Positions 1 to 12,458 of a stretch of 64,000 nt of DNA are shown one piece after another. The notes below the pieces were generated by a model, which saw only the letters and a program-made list of their open reading frames with translations, did no database searches and was not told the origin of the DNA. A program made the position numbers and the translations under genes. The stretch lies in NCBI RefSeq assembly GCF_024713975.1, contig NC_091096.1:7822001-7886000 (forward strand), in the 5' to 3' direction. Positions within the stretch are counted from its first letter, which is position 1. Each line of letters opens with the position of its first letter. Origin of the DNA: Paralichthys olivaceus (taxonomy: Eukaryota > Chordata > Actinopteri > Pleuronectiformes > Paralichthyidae).

Positions 1-366
1 TGGGATTTTAATGATCTGCCTGCAGCTTATAGCTCAGCCTGGATCCTGTCCGTTGCGCACACACGCTCAGTATGTACGTAGTGAAAAAAGACTTTCTCTT
101 TTAATGTGTTTATACAATAGCTACAGCTGCAGCTAACACTATAGTGATCTGCAGCAGCTGGCATTGTTTTCGCCGCTCTACTCCAGTGCCAGCCTCCACC
201 ACCTGTTGCTTGTCTCACACAGATGAACACTCCAGAGGTTTGCAGAAATAGATCCTCTGATGCCGGCTCACTCCTGGTTTCCCCCATGATGAGGGAAACT
301 AAACTTTTCCTTCTGTGTGCAGCAATTAATCAGATCGAAAACCTAGTGGAGATCATTACTTGTAAA

Positions 367-442
367 CATTTTCCAAAAAGAGATTTTTTAGCAAGAAGCA
401 GTAAAGATTATCATTCTTTACAAAATCTCTTTTTGGAAAATG
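367..442. other. perfect 21-bp hairpin, pre-miRNA-sized
   Basis: Bases 367-387 are exactly the reverse complement of bases 422-442. The 34-base loop contains a second perfect 7-bp stem (401-407 with 415-421) that abuts the right arm, leaving a 13-base bulge at 388-400. The whole structure is about 76 bases, the size of a microRNA precursor. It could also be a small inverted-repeat transposon remnant. I do not recognise the arm as a known microRNA. Confidence 0.55.
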
Positions 443-632
443 CTGCTTAAAAACTCTTCAACTACAGTTGTTTAACATTAGCTTATTAACATTTACTGCC
501 ACAGCTCGTACGAAGACAAACAAAATTAATAATAATGCAGTTACATTTCGCATGAATCTCGTTTAAAAGGTTGGGTTACATCATTAGGTTAAGGAGGATT
601 TTCAAAAACAAAAAGCAAAGAAAGTGAAAAAC

Positions 633-795
633 TAAATCCTGGATCTGCCCATTTAACCAGATCCACTCCGAAATGTAACAGGTTGTCCATTGGCCCATGC
701 ACCACCTGTACACTAAGTTTCAATAAAATCGGCTCAGTAGTTTTTCTGTTATCCTTCTAACAGACAGACAAACAGCAAAGAAAACAGAACCTCTT
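633..795 (+). repeat. fragment of RTE-like retroposon 3' end
   Basis: The text runs from a 'gatctgcc...gatccac' block through 'taagtttcaataaaatcggctc' style sequence to 'cagtagtttttctgttat' and a short run of 'cagacagacaaacag'. The same order of blocks occurs at 45140-45490 and 59017-59346, and inverted around the SINE at 33.0 kb. In teleosts this is the usual tail of a common non-LTR retroposon family, RTE-like from memory. It is degenerate here. Confidence 0.5.
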
Positions 796-2869
796 GATAA
801 AAAATAGATTCTCTCTAAATATTATCTTATAACTTTTTTAAATATTGTTGGTTTGTTTCACAGTGAGCAGCTGTGAGCACATAACTACAATACATCAATA
901 AAATATGCACCATCTACAAGTTTTATTTTTGCATACAGTCAGTTAACATGACTGTAAAACAATTTACTATGAAAGTTAACTTTTTAAAGTAACTATTTTC
1001 CATTAAATTCACTGATTACGAAGCGGCTATTGCTCCGTCACACTCCAGTCACCTCTGTTCACACTGATCTCTGGTACATGTGCAAGACTGGCGATCCCTA
1101 GAACTGATCACACTCACAATCAGCTCTATCTGTGGCATCACAGAGGATGTGGAGAACACACACACACAAAGAGTGAGCGCAACTTGTGGGGTTACCAACA
1201 CAGATCGAGATGAGTGTGTTCTTGGAAACCTGTCAGTAGCTGTCAGAGACGTAGCCTTCAGTAATGAATAAATGTGTCACTTCATTGTGCTCCTCTTCTC
1301 GTATACTTCTCAGAAATACTGACATACTGTATATGGAGAAGTTGAGACAGCCCACTTCAGATTCACAGAACTAAGCGCAGTTCCTCGTAAATGAATTAGC
1401 AGTGGTTTTATACACACAAGAAAAGACCAATTAGCACGGCTGACAGAGGGGAAAGTGGTGACATGTTTCTGAGTTTGATAAAATTACAAAGAATGATGAT
1501 ATAGTTCTGCAATATTAAACACAAACTAATTCTGGCAAACTTTTAGGAAACTACTTCAAATTTATATTTAGGAAAGTTAAAAACCTCCTCTTACTAGTTC
1601 AAGACAATGCATGAGGATGAGCAGAAGAACTGTTTGGAGCACTACACACCAGTTCCTCTATTACATTTAATATGCAAATTCTTCCTTATTCTGCAAGTTC
1701 TGTAGATTCGCTTCAGTAGCCGACACATTAGTTTTAGACAGACATTGATATAAATATCTTTCATTCTTTACACACCACATCCAACACTGAATACATCTCC
1801 CATTGTATTAGATTGGTAACACGAGTGAATACGGCTTTGTGAGCCTTAAGCAGTGTCCCTGAGGTAACTTCCGGAGCGTCCTCCTGGGAGCCTATATGCA
1901 GGGATCATGTTGACCATGAGGTCACAACGTCTCTGATTTGAGTTCGTCTGTGGGCTTCCTCCCTCCCCTCTCACTTCCTGTCACCTCTCTACTGTCACCA
2001 ATAAGAAATGAAATAAAACGAACTAATATAATATAAATATAACTTATATAACATAACTAAAATAACAAATAAAGACAAATGGGCCCAAAAAATACTTTAA
2101 AAAAGAGCTACGTTTCCAAACTCTCTTAGATGGAGTACATTTCTGTGGTCACATCTGGCGATATGCATGACAACACTTTCCATGTCAGTTCGAACCCAAC
2201 TACTGTTCCAGTGTGACTATTGCAATTTCTAGATGATGCCCAAGATTTATTATCCTGAGTGAAACAAAACTCTGTGATGAGCGAGAAAACCTCAGTTTCA
2301 AAGCGGATCGAGGTGCAGGTAAAATATCACGTAACATGTGAGGAATTGGATCTGGTAATACTAAGAAACATCATGTGACTTTATGTTGCGGTAAACAGAG
2401 CATGAATGTGTGTGTGAAGAGTCTCGCACGAGTGCTGCTCATCCATATGTGTCAGACCTGACATGTGTCAGTTATGGGTGTGTGTGTACGTGCGCTGGTC
2501 AGTTAAGGGTGTGTTGTGTGTAACTGTACACATGTGGAAAAGACATGTAAGCGCATTCTTCCCCAGTGTGTGAAACGTCTTCCTCACCCGACAAAATCAA
2601 GTGTGTGCTTCGCGATTTTTTGTTTTTCATGCAAACTGTGTGAAACTCATTTTCCATCTCATCAAAACTGCAGCTTTAAATCCAACCCTGGTGTTACCTC
2701 TCAGGAAAATACCAAAAGTGGATTTCACATTAAACACCAAATTAATTAGTTCATTAATTAGTACATGGAAAGAGAAAAAATATATGGAGCTATTTTGGAA
2801 ACAGATTCATCATTAAAAATGACTTTAAAGCAAACTTTTGTCCTCCAGGTTTTCAAATGTGAGAATTAA

Positions 2870-2979
2870 CTGCTGTTTTTTGATGATGTCCCCCTGTGCT
2901 TTAAGGAAATTATCATTCATGATATTTAATACACCAAAACAAATAATCAATAATTAAAATAGTAATTAGTTGCAGCCCT
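2870..2979. repeat. fragment of the AGGGCTGCAAC dispersed family
   Basis: The segment ends in 'gtaattagttgcagccct', the typical end of the short AT-rich teleost element whose other end reads AGGGCTGCAAC. The inner part, with 'caataattaaaatag', also fits. The copy is truncated and diverged. Confidence 0.45.
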
Positions 2980-3489
2980 ATTTTGCTGTGCATCTCATAA
3001 AACTACAATAACGGATTTGTCAAACAGTGACATGCCCACAAGTTGGGAAAGAAAACTTTCTCCTGCCCTTCCTTTCCCTCCTGGCCAGTGCTGCACCATT
3101 GTCTCTGAATAAACCTGACTGTGCAGTTTTGCCCCTTGTGACTACAGATCCTGCACCACTGGGCCAGAACCAGGTTTATACAGGGAAGGAGATCTGGTCA
3201 CGATAACATTTTCCACACACGACTTGACGCCAAGTGGGACCTGCCGGGGCCAGAGCAAACTCTGAATGTTTATAGCACAGGATCAGACAGCAAAGTTTGC
3301 TTAGTGAGAGGCTACGACTCAACTGACAAATCATCTCCGTTGGCAGAGGGATGAAAAAAAATGAGTTACTGATTTTTTGTGGGACTTTTTTTTTTTGAGG
3401 GGAAACTGAGAGGCACAGATAATGAGTAAATGCTAGCTGTGCTTGGCCCTGTAATGGAAACCATGCTAACGACTTGCCCAGAGAAAATC

Positions 3490-3509
3490 GGGGGGGGGGG
3501 GGGGGGGGG
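3490..3509 (+). repeat. homopolymer of 20 G
   Basis: Twenty consecutive G residues on the plus strand. Length at such runs is unreliable in sequencing, and G runs this long can form quadruplex structures. Confidence 0.9.
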
Positions 3510-3740
3510 CTGGATATGTGACTCAGAATAAAGCTGAGATGAAAAGTGTGGAGAGAAGAGGAGAGAGCCGGAGCACAGAGGATATACAGACATGCACACA
3601 CAGGTTTCTACAGAGTTCAACAAATTTAATGTTAGATATTTATGACACCACACGGACTGAAATGTAAGACCTAGACCTCATTCTTACTGTGAGAAGTATG
3701 ACTCACATTAGGGCCTACAAACATGTATTAATAAGTACAT

Positions 3741-3790
3741 CAGGGCTGCAACTGAGAATTATTTTAGACAAACAAACTAACGCAGATGAA
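3741..3790 (+). repeat. short fragment of the AGGGCTGCAAC family
   Basis: The string 'agggctgcaactgagaatta' opens this fragment, matching the start of the dispersed family also seen at 23082 and elsewhere. Only about 50 bases are recognisable. Confidence 0.4.
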
Positions 3791-3916
3791 AACAAAACCA
3801 GAGGTTATTATTTTGGCTAGTGTCAATGTGAGAGAGAGAGAGAGAGAGATGTGAGCGAGTAACTGAACGAATCAATGCTTTTAGTCTCAGTAATTAAACA
3901 GCGAAGAGCTACTGAT

Positions 3917-3951
3917 TGTGTGTGTGTGTGTGTGCGCACGTGTGTGTGTGT
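3917..3951 (+). repeat. TG microsatellite
   Basis: Alternating TG interrupted once by 'cgcacg', in presumed sh2b3 intron 2. Confidence 0.9.
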
Positions 3952-6139
3952 GCAAATATATGCATAAAGAGAGAAAACTGCTGTGATAATGTTGCACAGT
4001 TTTGCTTTGGGGGCTTTCCACATCCAACTCTGCAAGGTCATGTGCACTGACACTGTGGTTGTAGGTCACAAACACACACACACACACATGCATGCACACA
4101 CAACAGAGGTTATTACAGGTTGAATTGTGCACATTTGAGAGGCATGTAGATTATTGTCAACACTAAAGTGTATTGATCTATACATGAGTATTGGTTAATG
4201 AAGGTGGACACATGCACGAAAGCACGCAGGTACCAACGCACAAACAGATAACACAACATCTCATTCTGCAGAAAAAGACACAAAACTAGAAAGAGGTAGA
4301 GCAAGAGATCTGTCAAACATCTTGACCACATGACTCTAACCACTCTACTTCCTTTAGATGTTTCTCTTGATTTTGACACACATAGACACACACACACTCC
4401 TCCCACATTCAGGCATTTTCAAAACACTGAGAGAAGTTTTCCACTCTGAGTGAGAACAAAGTTTTCATTAGACCTGAACAAACATAAACAAAGGTAAGAA
4501 ACGCTGTGAAGACCTGGTATCGCTGGAGTAAAATATCTGCTGTGGGCTTTGTCGTTCACCACATCTTGACTTCATTTGTTGCGCTTTTCAGTCATTTTTC
4601 TTTTTTAGCAAATATTTTGCCACTACTTGAAACAAAGTCACTCCCCCACCAAAAAAATGTATTCAATATACACAAATATTTACAGTTGAAAAACATATTT
4701 CATCCATCCATCCCATTTGAACTTGAAGCCCTGACACCTTCTCACCAGCAACAAAACCCTGCAAAGTACGTTCATCTCTACAATGTAAACCTGTAGTTGC
4801 AAGTATCTGCTCGTCAGTTTCATTACTCATGTACAAGACCTAAGATATTTACACATGCTCACTCCACTTTGACTCTGAGAGAACATTATCATGGGCCAAT
4901 AAAGGTGTCCCTCAAGACTGGGTCTGTACACAATATATTTATTTTCAAACTCAGCACTGTAATGTCCATTTTTATGGTGAGGATACCTGTACATACACCA
5001 CTGGCCCCACCATAAAGAAGTCTTTCACTGCCATGCTGACATTCAAACTGAGCATGAACCCTCCTGGTTCCTCATCTTATTCATGATCTAAATGGATATA
5101 AATACAGACCAGCATTAGGTGACAAAACTCATGTTGAACCTTCTTGATCAAACATTTTATGACAAACTACAGTATACGCTCAGTGAGGACCTGCACTTCT
5201 GATAGCATGGTCAAGCTTCTGGTTCATGCAAACATATTCACCAACATGGATTTGGTCTATAAACCGTCTGATTCAGTCCACAGCAAGTCTGCACTTGAAC
5301 CATATCACATCGTGCATTATTATATGACAGAACATGACACCAACAAGTGAGACCAGAAACTGGTAAGATAAAAGAAAAAGGGGTCAGAGAGTTCTACTCG
5401 TGGTAGATGCAGAATATTATCTCGTGATCTCCTCTATGGCGTCTACAACATGTGAGAAGTTTCAGTTCTTTGAAGCCTTTAATTATATTTACACCAAAAG
5501 CTTTCCTTTGAGATTTGTGGCTTTTTTAACTTGGTAGGATCTCTCTGTGACTCACTGTATTCCTGACAAGAGTCATTACTGCTGACTACGGACAAACACT
5601 GGCTTTCTACTCTAGTCTTAATCCCTCAAGCCCACTTTCATGCAAGTGTGGTGTATGATGACTTTTAATTAAGAAGCAAAACACAGAATTATAAGCCAAA
5701 AGACTGAATGTAGTTGGAAACTCTATATAGACAGCGACCAGTGAACAAATCCGCCAACATAAAGCTTCAAAGAAATCCTCCATTTTATTGTGGCTACAGA
5801 AACTGCACTGAAAAGAGTGGAAAGTTGTGGCATGATCCAGGTTTCTGAACACTGGGACTTGGTGTCATTTAGATTTCTACAGATACATTTTTTGCCTAAT
5901 TCATGTTACTGTCGTATCATTTCATGCTTTCCCAGGGTTTCTATTTGCTGCTGCTTTGTGAAAGCATCCTCACAAAGCACGACAACGTGAACGCAGAATA
6001 TGAAAAGGGCTACAAGACAAGGCAGCTCCGAATTATTTTACATTACACCACAATAAAATCAACCTGAACCAAAAATATGCACAGTTTTCACATATATACA
6101 GTTTTGCCATGTTCACTTGGAAATATATCACAATTCGTA

Positions 6140-6350
6140 CACTGAATAGTCAATTAATTGTTATAGATATTTTTCAAGCACACATGACATAATCTTGCTG
6201 GTTCCAGACAAGGATGTGCTGCTTTGCTCTGTTTGACATTGTTTTGAATATCTTTGGGTTTTCACAGACAAAATAAACCAAAAATATGTTTGGTTCTCTG
6301 AAATTATGATGAGTATTTTTCAATATTTCATTAAATGGTTGCTGCCACTC
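6140..6350 (-). repeat. copy of the AGGGCTGCAAC family
   Basis: The segment contains 'tgaatatctttgggtttt', 'gaaattatgatgagtatttt' and a closing 'ggttgctgcc', the internal landmarks of this family read in reverse orientation. The ends are degenerate, so the limits are approximate. Confidence 0.5.
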
Positions 6351-8213
6351 ATCTGCCTAATCCCTTAACCGACCTATTGATTATGCAACAGTTGTACAAC
6401 TTTTGAGAACCTGGTTTTCCTACCAAACCTCTCTCAGCTTTCTGTGGCTTGTACAAGATACAGATCTGGTGACGTGAAATTTAAAAAGCAAAGGCAAGTT
6501 CACACAGGTCATCAGAGAGAAACCAAAAAGCCAAAATCAGCAGTAATTCTGTTTAATGAACCACAAGAGATCAACAAGAGAATCTACTCTCACGGCTTTT
6601 CCATTTATCAAATTTTACAACATGACTATAAACAAATGGATTTGTGACATGATTTTACACATGTGGTGAACACATTCATCTTATGAATACACAAGCATGC
6701 ATGTAAACCCACGCACACATCCATTTCATGACTCACTCAGTCACTTCAAGGCATAATTTCTAGGTTTCATGAAACTAAATCCCTGAAAAGAGCAAATAAT
6801 TTGCCTCTGTGGGTGAGATACAAGGACTGTTATGACGTGAAATGAAACTATAGTCTTTTTCTCTGTAGAGATAGTCTTTCCTCTGAATACTCATACCAGC
6901 AGAGGCTGATATGCAATTTCCGCAGAATCTTAAAAACGTATGGCTACTTCTGGAGGATCCTGGCCTGCATGACTAAACACAAGATTATTAAACCAAAATA
7001 TCACATTTGATTCAAACCAAAACAAAGCAGGAAGCAGCAGATGTCACTTCAAATTAATTAGGGCAGCAAATTATCACAGTCATTTGGTCTATTACATGTC
7101 AAATAATAGTGAAAAATCTATTTGATCACCAAAAAATATTTCCAGTGAAAACTGTGCACACTGATGTCTGCATATTTTCACTACAGAACTGGAATATTGT
7201 TTCTGTAAAGATTCACTTCGATTCGTTCAAATTGAAATCCTTTCACCTTGATCACTGTGTTAACCACAGATGCAGATATTTTAAAATGTGCCTGGATTCA
7301 AATGGGCATAAATTAAATTGGACTGTCTCATCTTAAAACTAAGATCCCAAATAAAAACCTGAAGGGTTAAAAACTGTTTTATAACACACATCCTGGAAAC
7401 CTCGGAGGAAAAATGTCTCTCATATTGTGAAATCTGCAAACCTTGAGTTCAAACAATAATACAGACACACATTGATCTCCCTCTGTCTGTTCTCCTCTTT
7501 GCTGGCTCGTCTACCTCATCATCATTTCACACTACTCATGCTGTCACTGAGTTTCCTCGTGCCTCTCTTGATTGGCTCTCCTCCGTTCCTAGTTCAGCTG
7601 ACTTGCAGTCCATGTGTTCAGAGATTTAGTAGCGGTATGTGACGAGAGCCAAATTAACGCTGCGTGTTGCCATATGAGAAACTGAGGTACAACAAGTAAC
7701 ACAGAACAGATGGACATAAGAGTCTGGTCGTTGGAAAAGTATTTTCCACTGATGTTGCAAACTCCGCTTTTACTGTCAGTGAGAGAGTGAAGAAGCAGAG
7801 TGTGCGTGAGGGAAAAACACAGACGCAGAATGAAGGACGTGTAAGACCAAATGTAAATAAAAAAATGTTTAAGGGTGTACATTTAAATGTATTTTCACTT
7901 TAAAATTGAAATAATTTTATTGGTTTAATACAAGCATAATTGCATTTGAGGACAGGCTATTACTGTAAATACTATTTTCTTTTGACTGAAGGTTCAACAG
8001 ACGGTGTCAAATGACATAGACGAAAATGCAAAGACAAGCTTTTACCGTATTTGCCAACGTACATAAAAACTTGTGTGAAAGTGAACAGACAAACACACAG
8101 AGACTTGGAACGACAAACTCCATGAGCAACATGATACATAGTGTAGGCACATGTAGACACCAGCATGAAATGAAACCATGTGGGAAAGATTAGGGCCTGA
8201 AAAGATGGAACAA

Positions 8214-8246
<33 letters not shown>

Positions 8247-8250
8247 CACA
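8214..8250 (+). repeat. CA microsatellite
   Basis: CA dinucleotides with one 'caaa' interruption. Confidence 0.9.
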
Positions 8251-9789
8251 ATGATGAGATGAGTTAAGAGGGCTGTGATTAAGATGAAGTCCACAGGAGG
8301 TCTGAGGAAACGTATCCGCTGTCAGAATGCAGCAGTCTGTGGGAACTGACTCTGGAAGACAGAATACCACGATTTTCCTGGCAGGACGCTAACCTTGTCT
8401 GTAACCTTGACTACTGCACTGTCAGATGAAAGAAGAAGTAGAGCTCGCTGTGGAAGGAACAACTAACTGAGGTGAGGGAAAGTCACAGCTGAGTAAGGCG
8501 ACAGTATCACTCCAAGACTGCACAGATATTGTAAAAAAGCAATATATCGGTACCGACGTCAGGACTGTGAATTGTTTATGGGTCATAGTGTCAGTTTGTC
8601 CTCATCGAGGCTCTCAAGGCCAAAGTTAAAGACGGAGACGAGATAAAGACCAAGTCTTAGACAACACTGAGGACATTGTGGAGACTTCTGCTCGTTTCAG
8701 CTGACAAGTCAAGATTCACTTCTGCAATAAAACAATCGTTACAATCATCGGATCTGTTATTTTGCCACTTAATCTGCACAACAACATATTTTTCTCCAAT
8801 CAAAAAACGTACACAATTTAATCTCTGTACACAACATGAATATCTGGAGCATTCTTAAGGTGACCTTCTTTCACTTCTCCAAGTTTTCTTGGAGCAGGAC
8901 AAAGCTGAGTGCAGCAGGGCATCAAATACCTCAACTTGACATCATCGAACATCAACGGGCAAAAACTTTGTAAACTTTAATATTGTAACAATGCTACTTT
9001 TCTTGCAACTTCAATGAAAAACTTTAATTGATAACTTAACAGAGTTGTAAAATGTTGCAAACTGTGTGTATGTGCATGTAATAAATTGCAGAACACTCAC
9101 TTTAACTTCCTGAGTCTTATTTCATCTTCGCACCCCTCCCTATAGAATATATACAGTAGCTAGAGCTTAAATGTTTTGGCCTAACACTTCAGGTTATACA
9201 GAAGTGAAACTGCCCTCAGTTGTAACTATACAGACATTTAAAGAGGCTTACCCAGAGGAGGAACTACATCTTTAACAGATACAACCATGTTTAATTAAAC
9301 TTGGCATGATAAAAATTAATATTATAATAATAATGCGACATGTTATATAAAATCTGACTAATATTACTAGTGACTGCGCTCTGACTACAGCTCTCTCACA
9401 CAAATACATTATCGGTTTGCATGTAGCTTCCTCTGTTGCTCGTGCTAAATGATCTCATTGACACACTGAAGAATATAAAAAAATATATAAAAGAACTGTA
9501 GCTGTGCAGTGTGGAGATATGCAGACTCACATACTGACGCACAAAGAGTTAAATAAAAAACCAACAGATGTGTGTAAGCCTGATTTATATCCACAATATA
9601 GAAACTATTCAATAACACAATATGTAACACTGTGACTCACAACATGTTCTTAGTTTGTTTGTTAAAAGTACTTCTGTTGAATGCATGTGCTTTATCTTGT
9701 GTATGTTACAATGTGTGCATGCTGCTCCACAGCTCTTCTTCCTTTTAAGGCCATTCTCAGGGCCTTAACTCTGCCCTGCCAAGATGTTA

Positions 9790-9790
9790 T

Positions 9791-9879
<89 letters not shown>

Positions 9880-9888
9880 GAGAGAGAG
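9790..9888 (+). repeat. long CA microsatellite
   Basis: About 99 bases of alternating AC with a few single-base interruptions, followed by a short 'gagagag' run. A further AC run lies at 9978-10000. Confidence 0.9.
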
Positions 9889-10717
9889 CACTTAAGAGCA
9901 GCAATACAGTTGGCTTAACTTAAGCAGCACTGCAGTCAGCCAGCCAGATCCTGCCAATGCCTTCCCATTCTGAACAACACACACACACACACACACACAA
10001 ACGCATGATTCTGGCTCTATCATCAACTGAATTACCTCACACACACATGGTTAGGCCTGCAGCTGGCTGCATAGTTGAGGGCTGCTAAATTTAAAACACT
10101 GCAAGAAAACAGACTTAGATACACACATGCATGCAGCTTTATTTTCATTGACCTCTGTTTGTGCTAGAACACACACCCTGAAGAGACTGAACTCTGCTTC
10201 AAATGACCTTAAAGATGGCGAAGGCTCGTCAGCCCCTCGGCTAGACAACAGTCACTGAGCCACTCTGATTCCTAGTTTGGGGATCTTGGGGGACTGGGCG
10301 TGCATGCACATGTGCAGCTGGCCCCATCTGGATATATTGCAGGCTTTTATGTCATGATTTCGCATGTAAGGAGTCGAGCATAATTGAAAAAAATAAGACA
10401 TCCTGCCTTGATGTGATGAGCTGTCAAGCAAAGTCAGGGGAAAGCAAACAGGTCTTTCTTACTCCTAACTTAAAAAGGAAAGTTGCTCAAATAAATATAG
10501 ATTTTAAATGTGACAGTTTCTTATCTTCTGGCTGTTCAGCTGATGCTTCAATTATAAAGTAGTAAGTAGAAATGTTATGACTGGCTGAAGCAAACCCTAA
10601 ACAAACAGGAAGTAGTGTAGGAGGCATATTTCCATCATCAAAGAGTAAAAGCAGAGACTACTGCTGCTGATTCTTTGAGGTAATTCAAAAATACTACCCT
10701 GGACAGAAGCAGAGCTA

Positions 10718-10740
10718 ATGCATTACCTTTAGTAATGCAT
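10718..10740. repeat. perfect short inverted repeat
   Basis: Bases 718-726 and 732-740 of this 10-kb block (10718-10726 and 10732-10740) are perfect 9-bp complements around a 5-base loop. The context is AT-rich intron with no obvious terminator or gene. Confidence 0.6.
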
Positions 10741-11243
10741 GAAAATAACTGTATTATAAAGCAATGTGACAGACTCAGATTAAATACAACTTCACTAATA
10801 TGAACAAGAACTATTTCCAGAAACGTCTTTATCCGCGTAAAAGGGAAAACTATTACTTACATAATCATTGAAGGTTATCAGAGAAAAAAATGCAAATCAA
10901 TCACTGGAAGTAAAGATGTGATGAGAAATAAATAAAACGTTTTCTGAGGAAAAGCTAAATATCATCACAGTATCTGTTGTGTTTCTTCATGCAATAGAAC
11001 AAAGGATTGGAGAGTGCACACCTCCACCAACGGTTATAACGTATCTCACCATTTAATAGAAAGACAAAAAAAAGAGATGCACCCATGTGAACCTCTTTAT
11101 ATCTGTGTTATTTTGTTTAGAGTGTCAGCTGTAACTATGACTCAATCATTTATCCGTCGAAGCCTAAATTTAAATAAATATGCTGGATTGTCAGAGTGTA
11201 AAAAAAAAAAGTATAAATGTGTATATGAGCTTGTTGTATCTAC

Positions 11244-12428
11244 CTTTGGAGGATCATAGAGCTCCAACTGGTACTTCTCCCCTCCTCCTCTTCCTCCTGC
11301 TCCTCCTTGAGCATCTCTGATCCTCCTGACCAGCAGACGGCAGCGTTGCCAGCAGGGCTGAGAGTCTGAGATAGTGTCATCCACCAATAAGTACCTCAGT
11401 TGGCCCTCTTTACAGCTGCCGCTCACCTCTGACCTCCTCTGCCTCATGCTTCTACTGTGTAACCGACGTAAACGATCCAGGATGTGAGAGGCTACTCCGG
11501 CCACAGACCAATGTGAAGCACCTGGGGGGTTGGCTTCAGAGATCAGACAAGAGGAAGAGTGGGATGAAGAGGAGGAGGATGACACTTCCTCATTTGTGGA
11601 GTAAATCCCACCCACTCTGTTACTATTATTTGGAGTATTGTTGTTGGTGGTGGTGGGGGTGGGGTTGCTGGAGGACAGGTCCTGGGTTGGGGGGGGGCTA
11701 GGTAGGGGCCGCTTCTTAAAAAGCCTTCTTACGGTCTGCTGGATCTGACTGACAGAGAAGTGTGTGACGTCAGCGTGTCCAGGGTTGGAGGCTGAGGAGT
11801 CAGATAGCCGCTGACGATTGGTGCCAGAGATCTCCTCATTGCCATGGCTATGCATCAGCAGTGACCCTCCGCCGACACTACGAGTCGACCCTCTGAGCAC
11901 CACCGGGTTTCCCGACAAGGAGTTTCCCGCAGAACATTGCAGCGGCTGCTCCTGTTCCCGGCTCAACACCACCGGCTCCACTTTAGGTGGCACCAAAGCA
12001 AAAAGAGCAGCGCCTCCACTTTGACGGCCCGCCTCCCGATAGTCCTGCACTCCTGACAAAGATGTGATCCGCGATCGACCAGTCACCGGCTGTGATGGAA
12101 GGGGACGGGTCGCTGGAGATGTGGAAGGAGCATTGCCAATAGAGGTAGAGCATCTGTTCTGTATGAGCAGAGTGCCATCTTTGTCAACCTCGCAGCAGAA
12201 GTGCTTCTGGAAGAGGTCGGTAAACTGCTTGGAAAAAGTCTCTGGTGAGAGCACGTCATGCTGTGGCCACTCTCTGGCGAAGCTCCGGTAGTGTCCAGCC
12301 AGCTGCCGGGCTGTGGCGATGGCGTGCAGCTCGCAGAACTCGCTCCAGCCTCTCGGGGGCGCTGCCACGCCAGGGCCTCCTCCGGCTGTTGTGGTGGTGT
12401 TGGCTGGATGGATAGTGTTACCATTCAT
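11244..12428 (-). CDS. sh2b3: SH2B adapter protein 3 (LNK), first coding exon, partial
   Basis: This exon encodes the first 395 residues of an SH2B-family adaptor, a cytoplasmic scaffold that binds JAK2 and receptor tyrosine kinases and, in mammals, restrains cytokine signalling in blood cells. Residues 27-81 ([12 protein letters not shown] onward, with spaced Phe residues and [10 protein letters not shown]) are the phenylalanine-zipper dimerization domain. The MNG start and [12 protein letters not shown] match human SH2B3 better than SH2B1. A basic patch VRRLFKKRP is near 233-241 and low-complexity Ser/Asn/Thr runs fill 251-295. The PH domain begins near 343 and stops at YDPPK, where human SH2B3 also continues in the next exon. 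The donor reads CCAAAG|GTAGAT at 11244/11243, phase 0. The remaining PH and SH2 exons are outside the window. The linker is longer than in human. Family assignment is firm; SH2B3 over its paralogues is strongly supported by the neighbouring pheta1. Confidence 0.9.
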
Positions 12429-12458
12429 TGCAGTAACCAGACCAGCTGAGAATCACTG
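12429..12458 (-). other. sh2b3: sh2b3 5' UTR part of exon 2 and its splice acceptor
   Basis: On the minus strand the pyrimidine-rich text 'ttctcattctttgtctcacag' ends at 12459, giving an acceptor 30 bases before the ATG. The next triplet is CAG, so an alternative acceptor three bases downstream is possible (NAGNAG). This implies an upstream non-coding exon. Confidence 0.65.

Larger units (their letters stand above)
1..11243 (-). other. sh2b3: presumed intron 2 of sh2b3 (no exon found)
   Basis: This stretch follows the splice donor of the sh2b3 coding exon on the minus strand. I looked on that strand for the rest of the PH domain (a conserved Glu-Met-Pro-Asp-Asn stretch) and saw no match, so I read all of it as intron. 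It holds simple repeats, a strong hairpin near 367-442, a 20-G run, fragments of dispersed repeats and only short ORFs without domain character. Human SH2B3 also has a long intron after its first coding exon. A small exon could have been missed by eye. Confidence 0.6.

Noticed and set aside
2150..2210. Possible tRNA B box (GTTCGAACCC).
   Set aside because: No A box or foldable acceptor stem at the right spacing.
3176..3653. ORFs of 141 and 95 codons on the minus strand.
   Set aside because: They run through the poly-G tract, giving a proline run, and have no family features.
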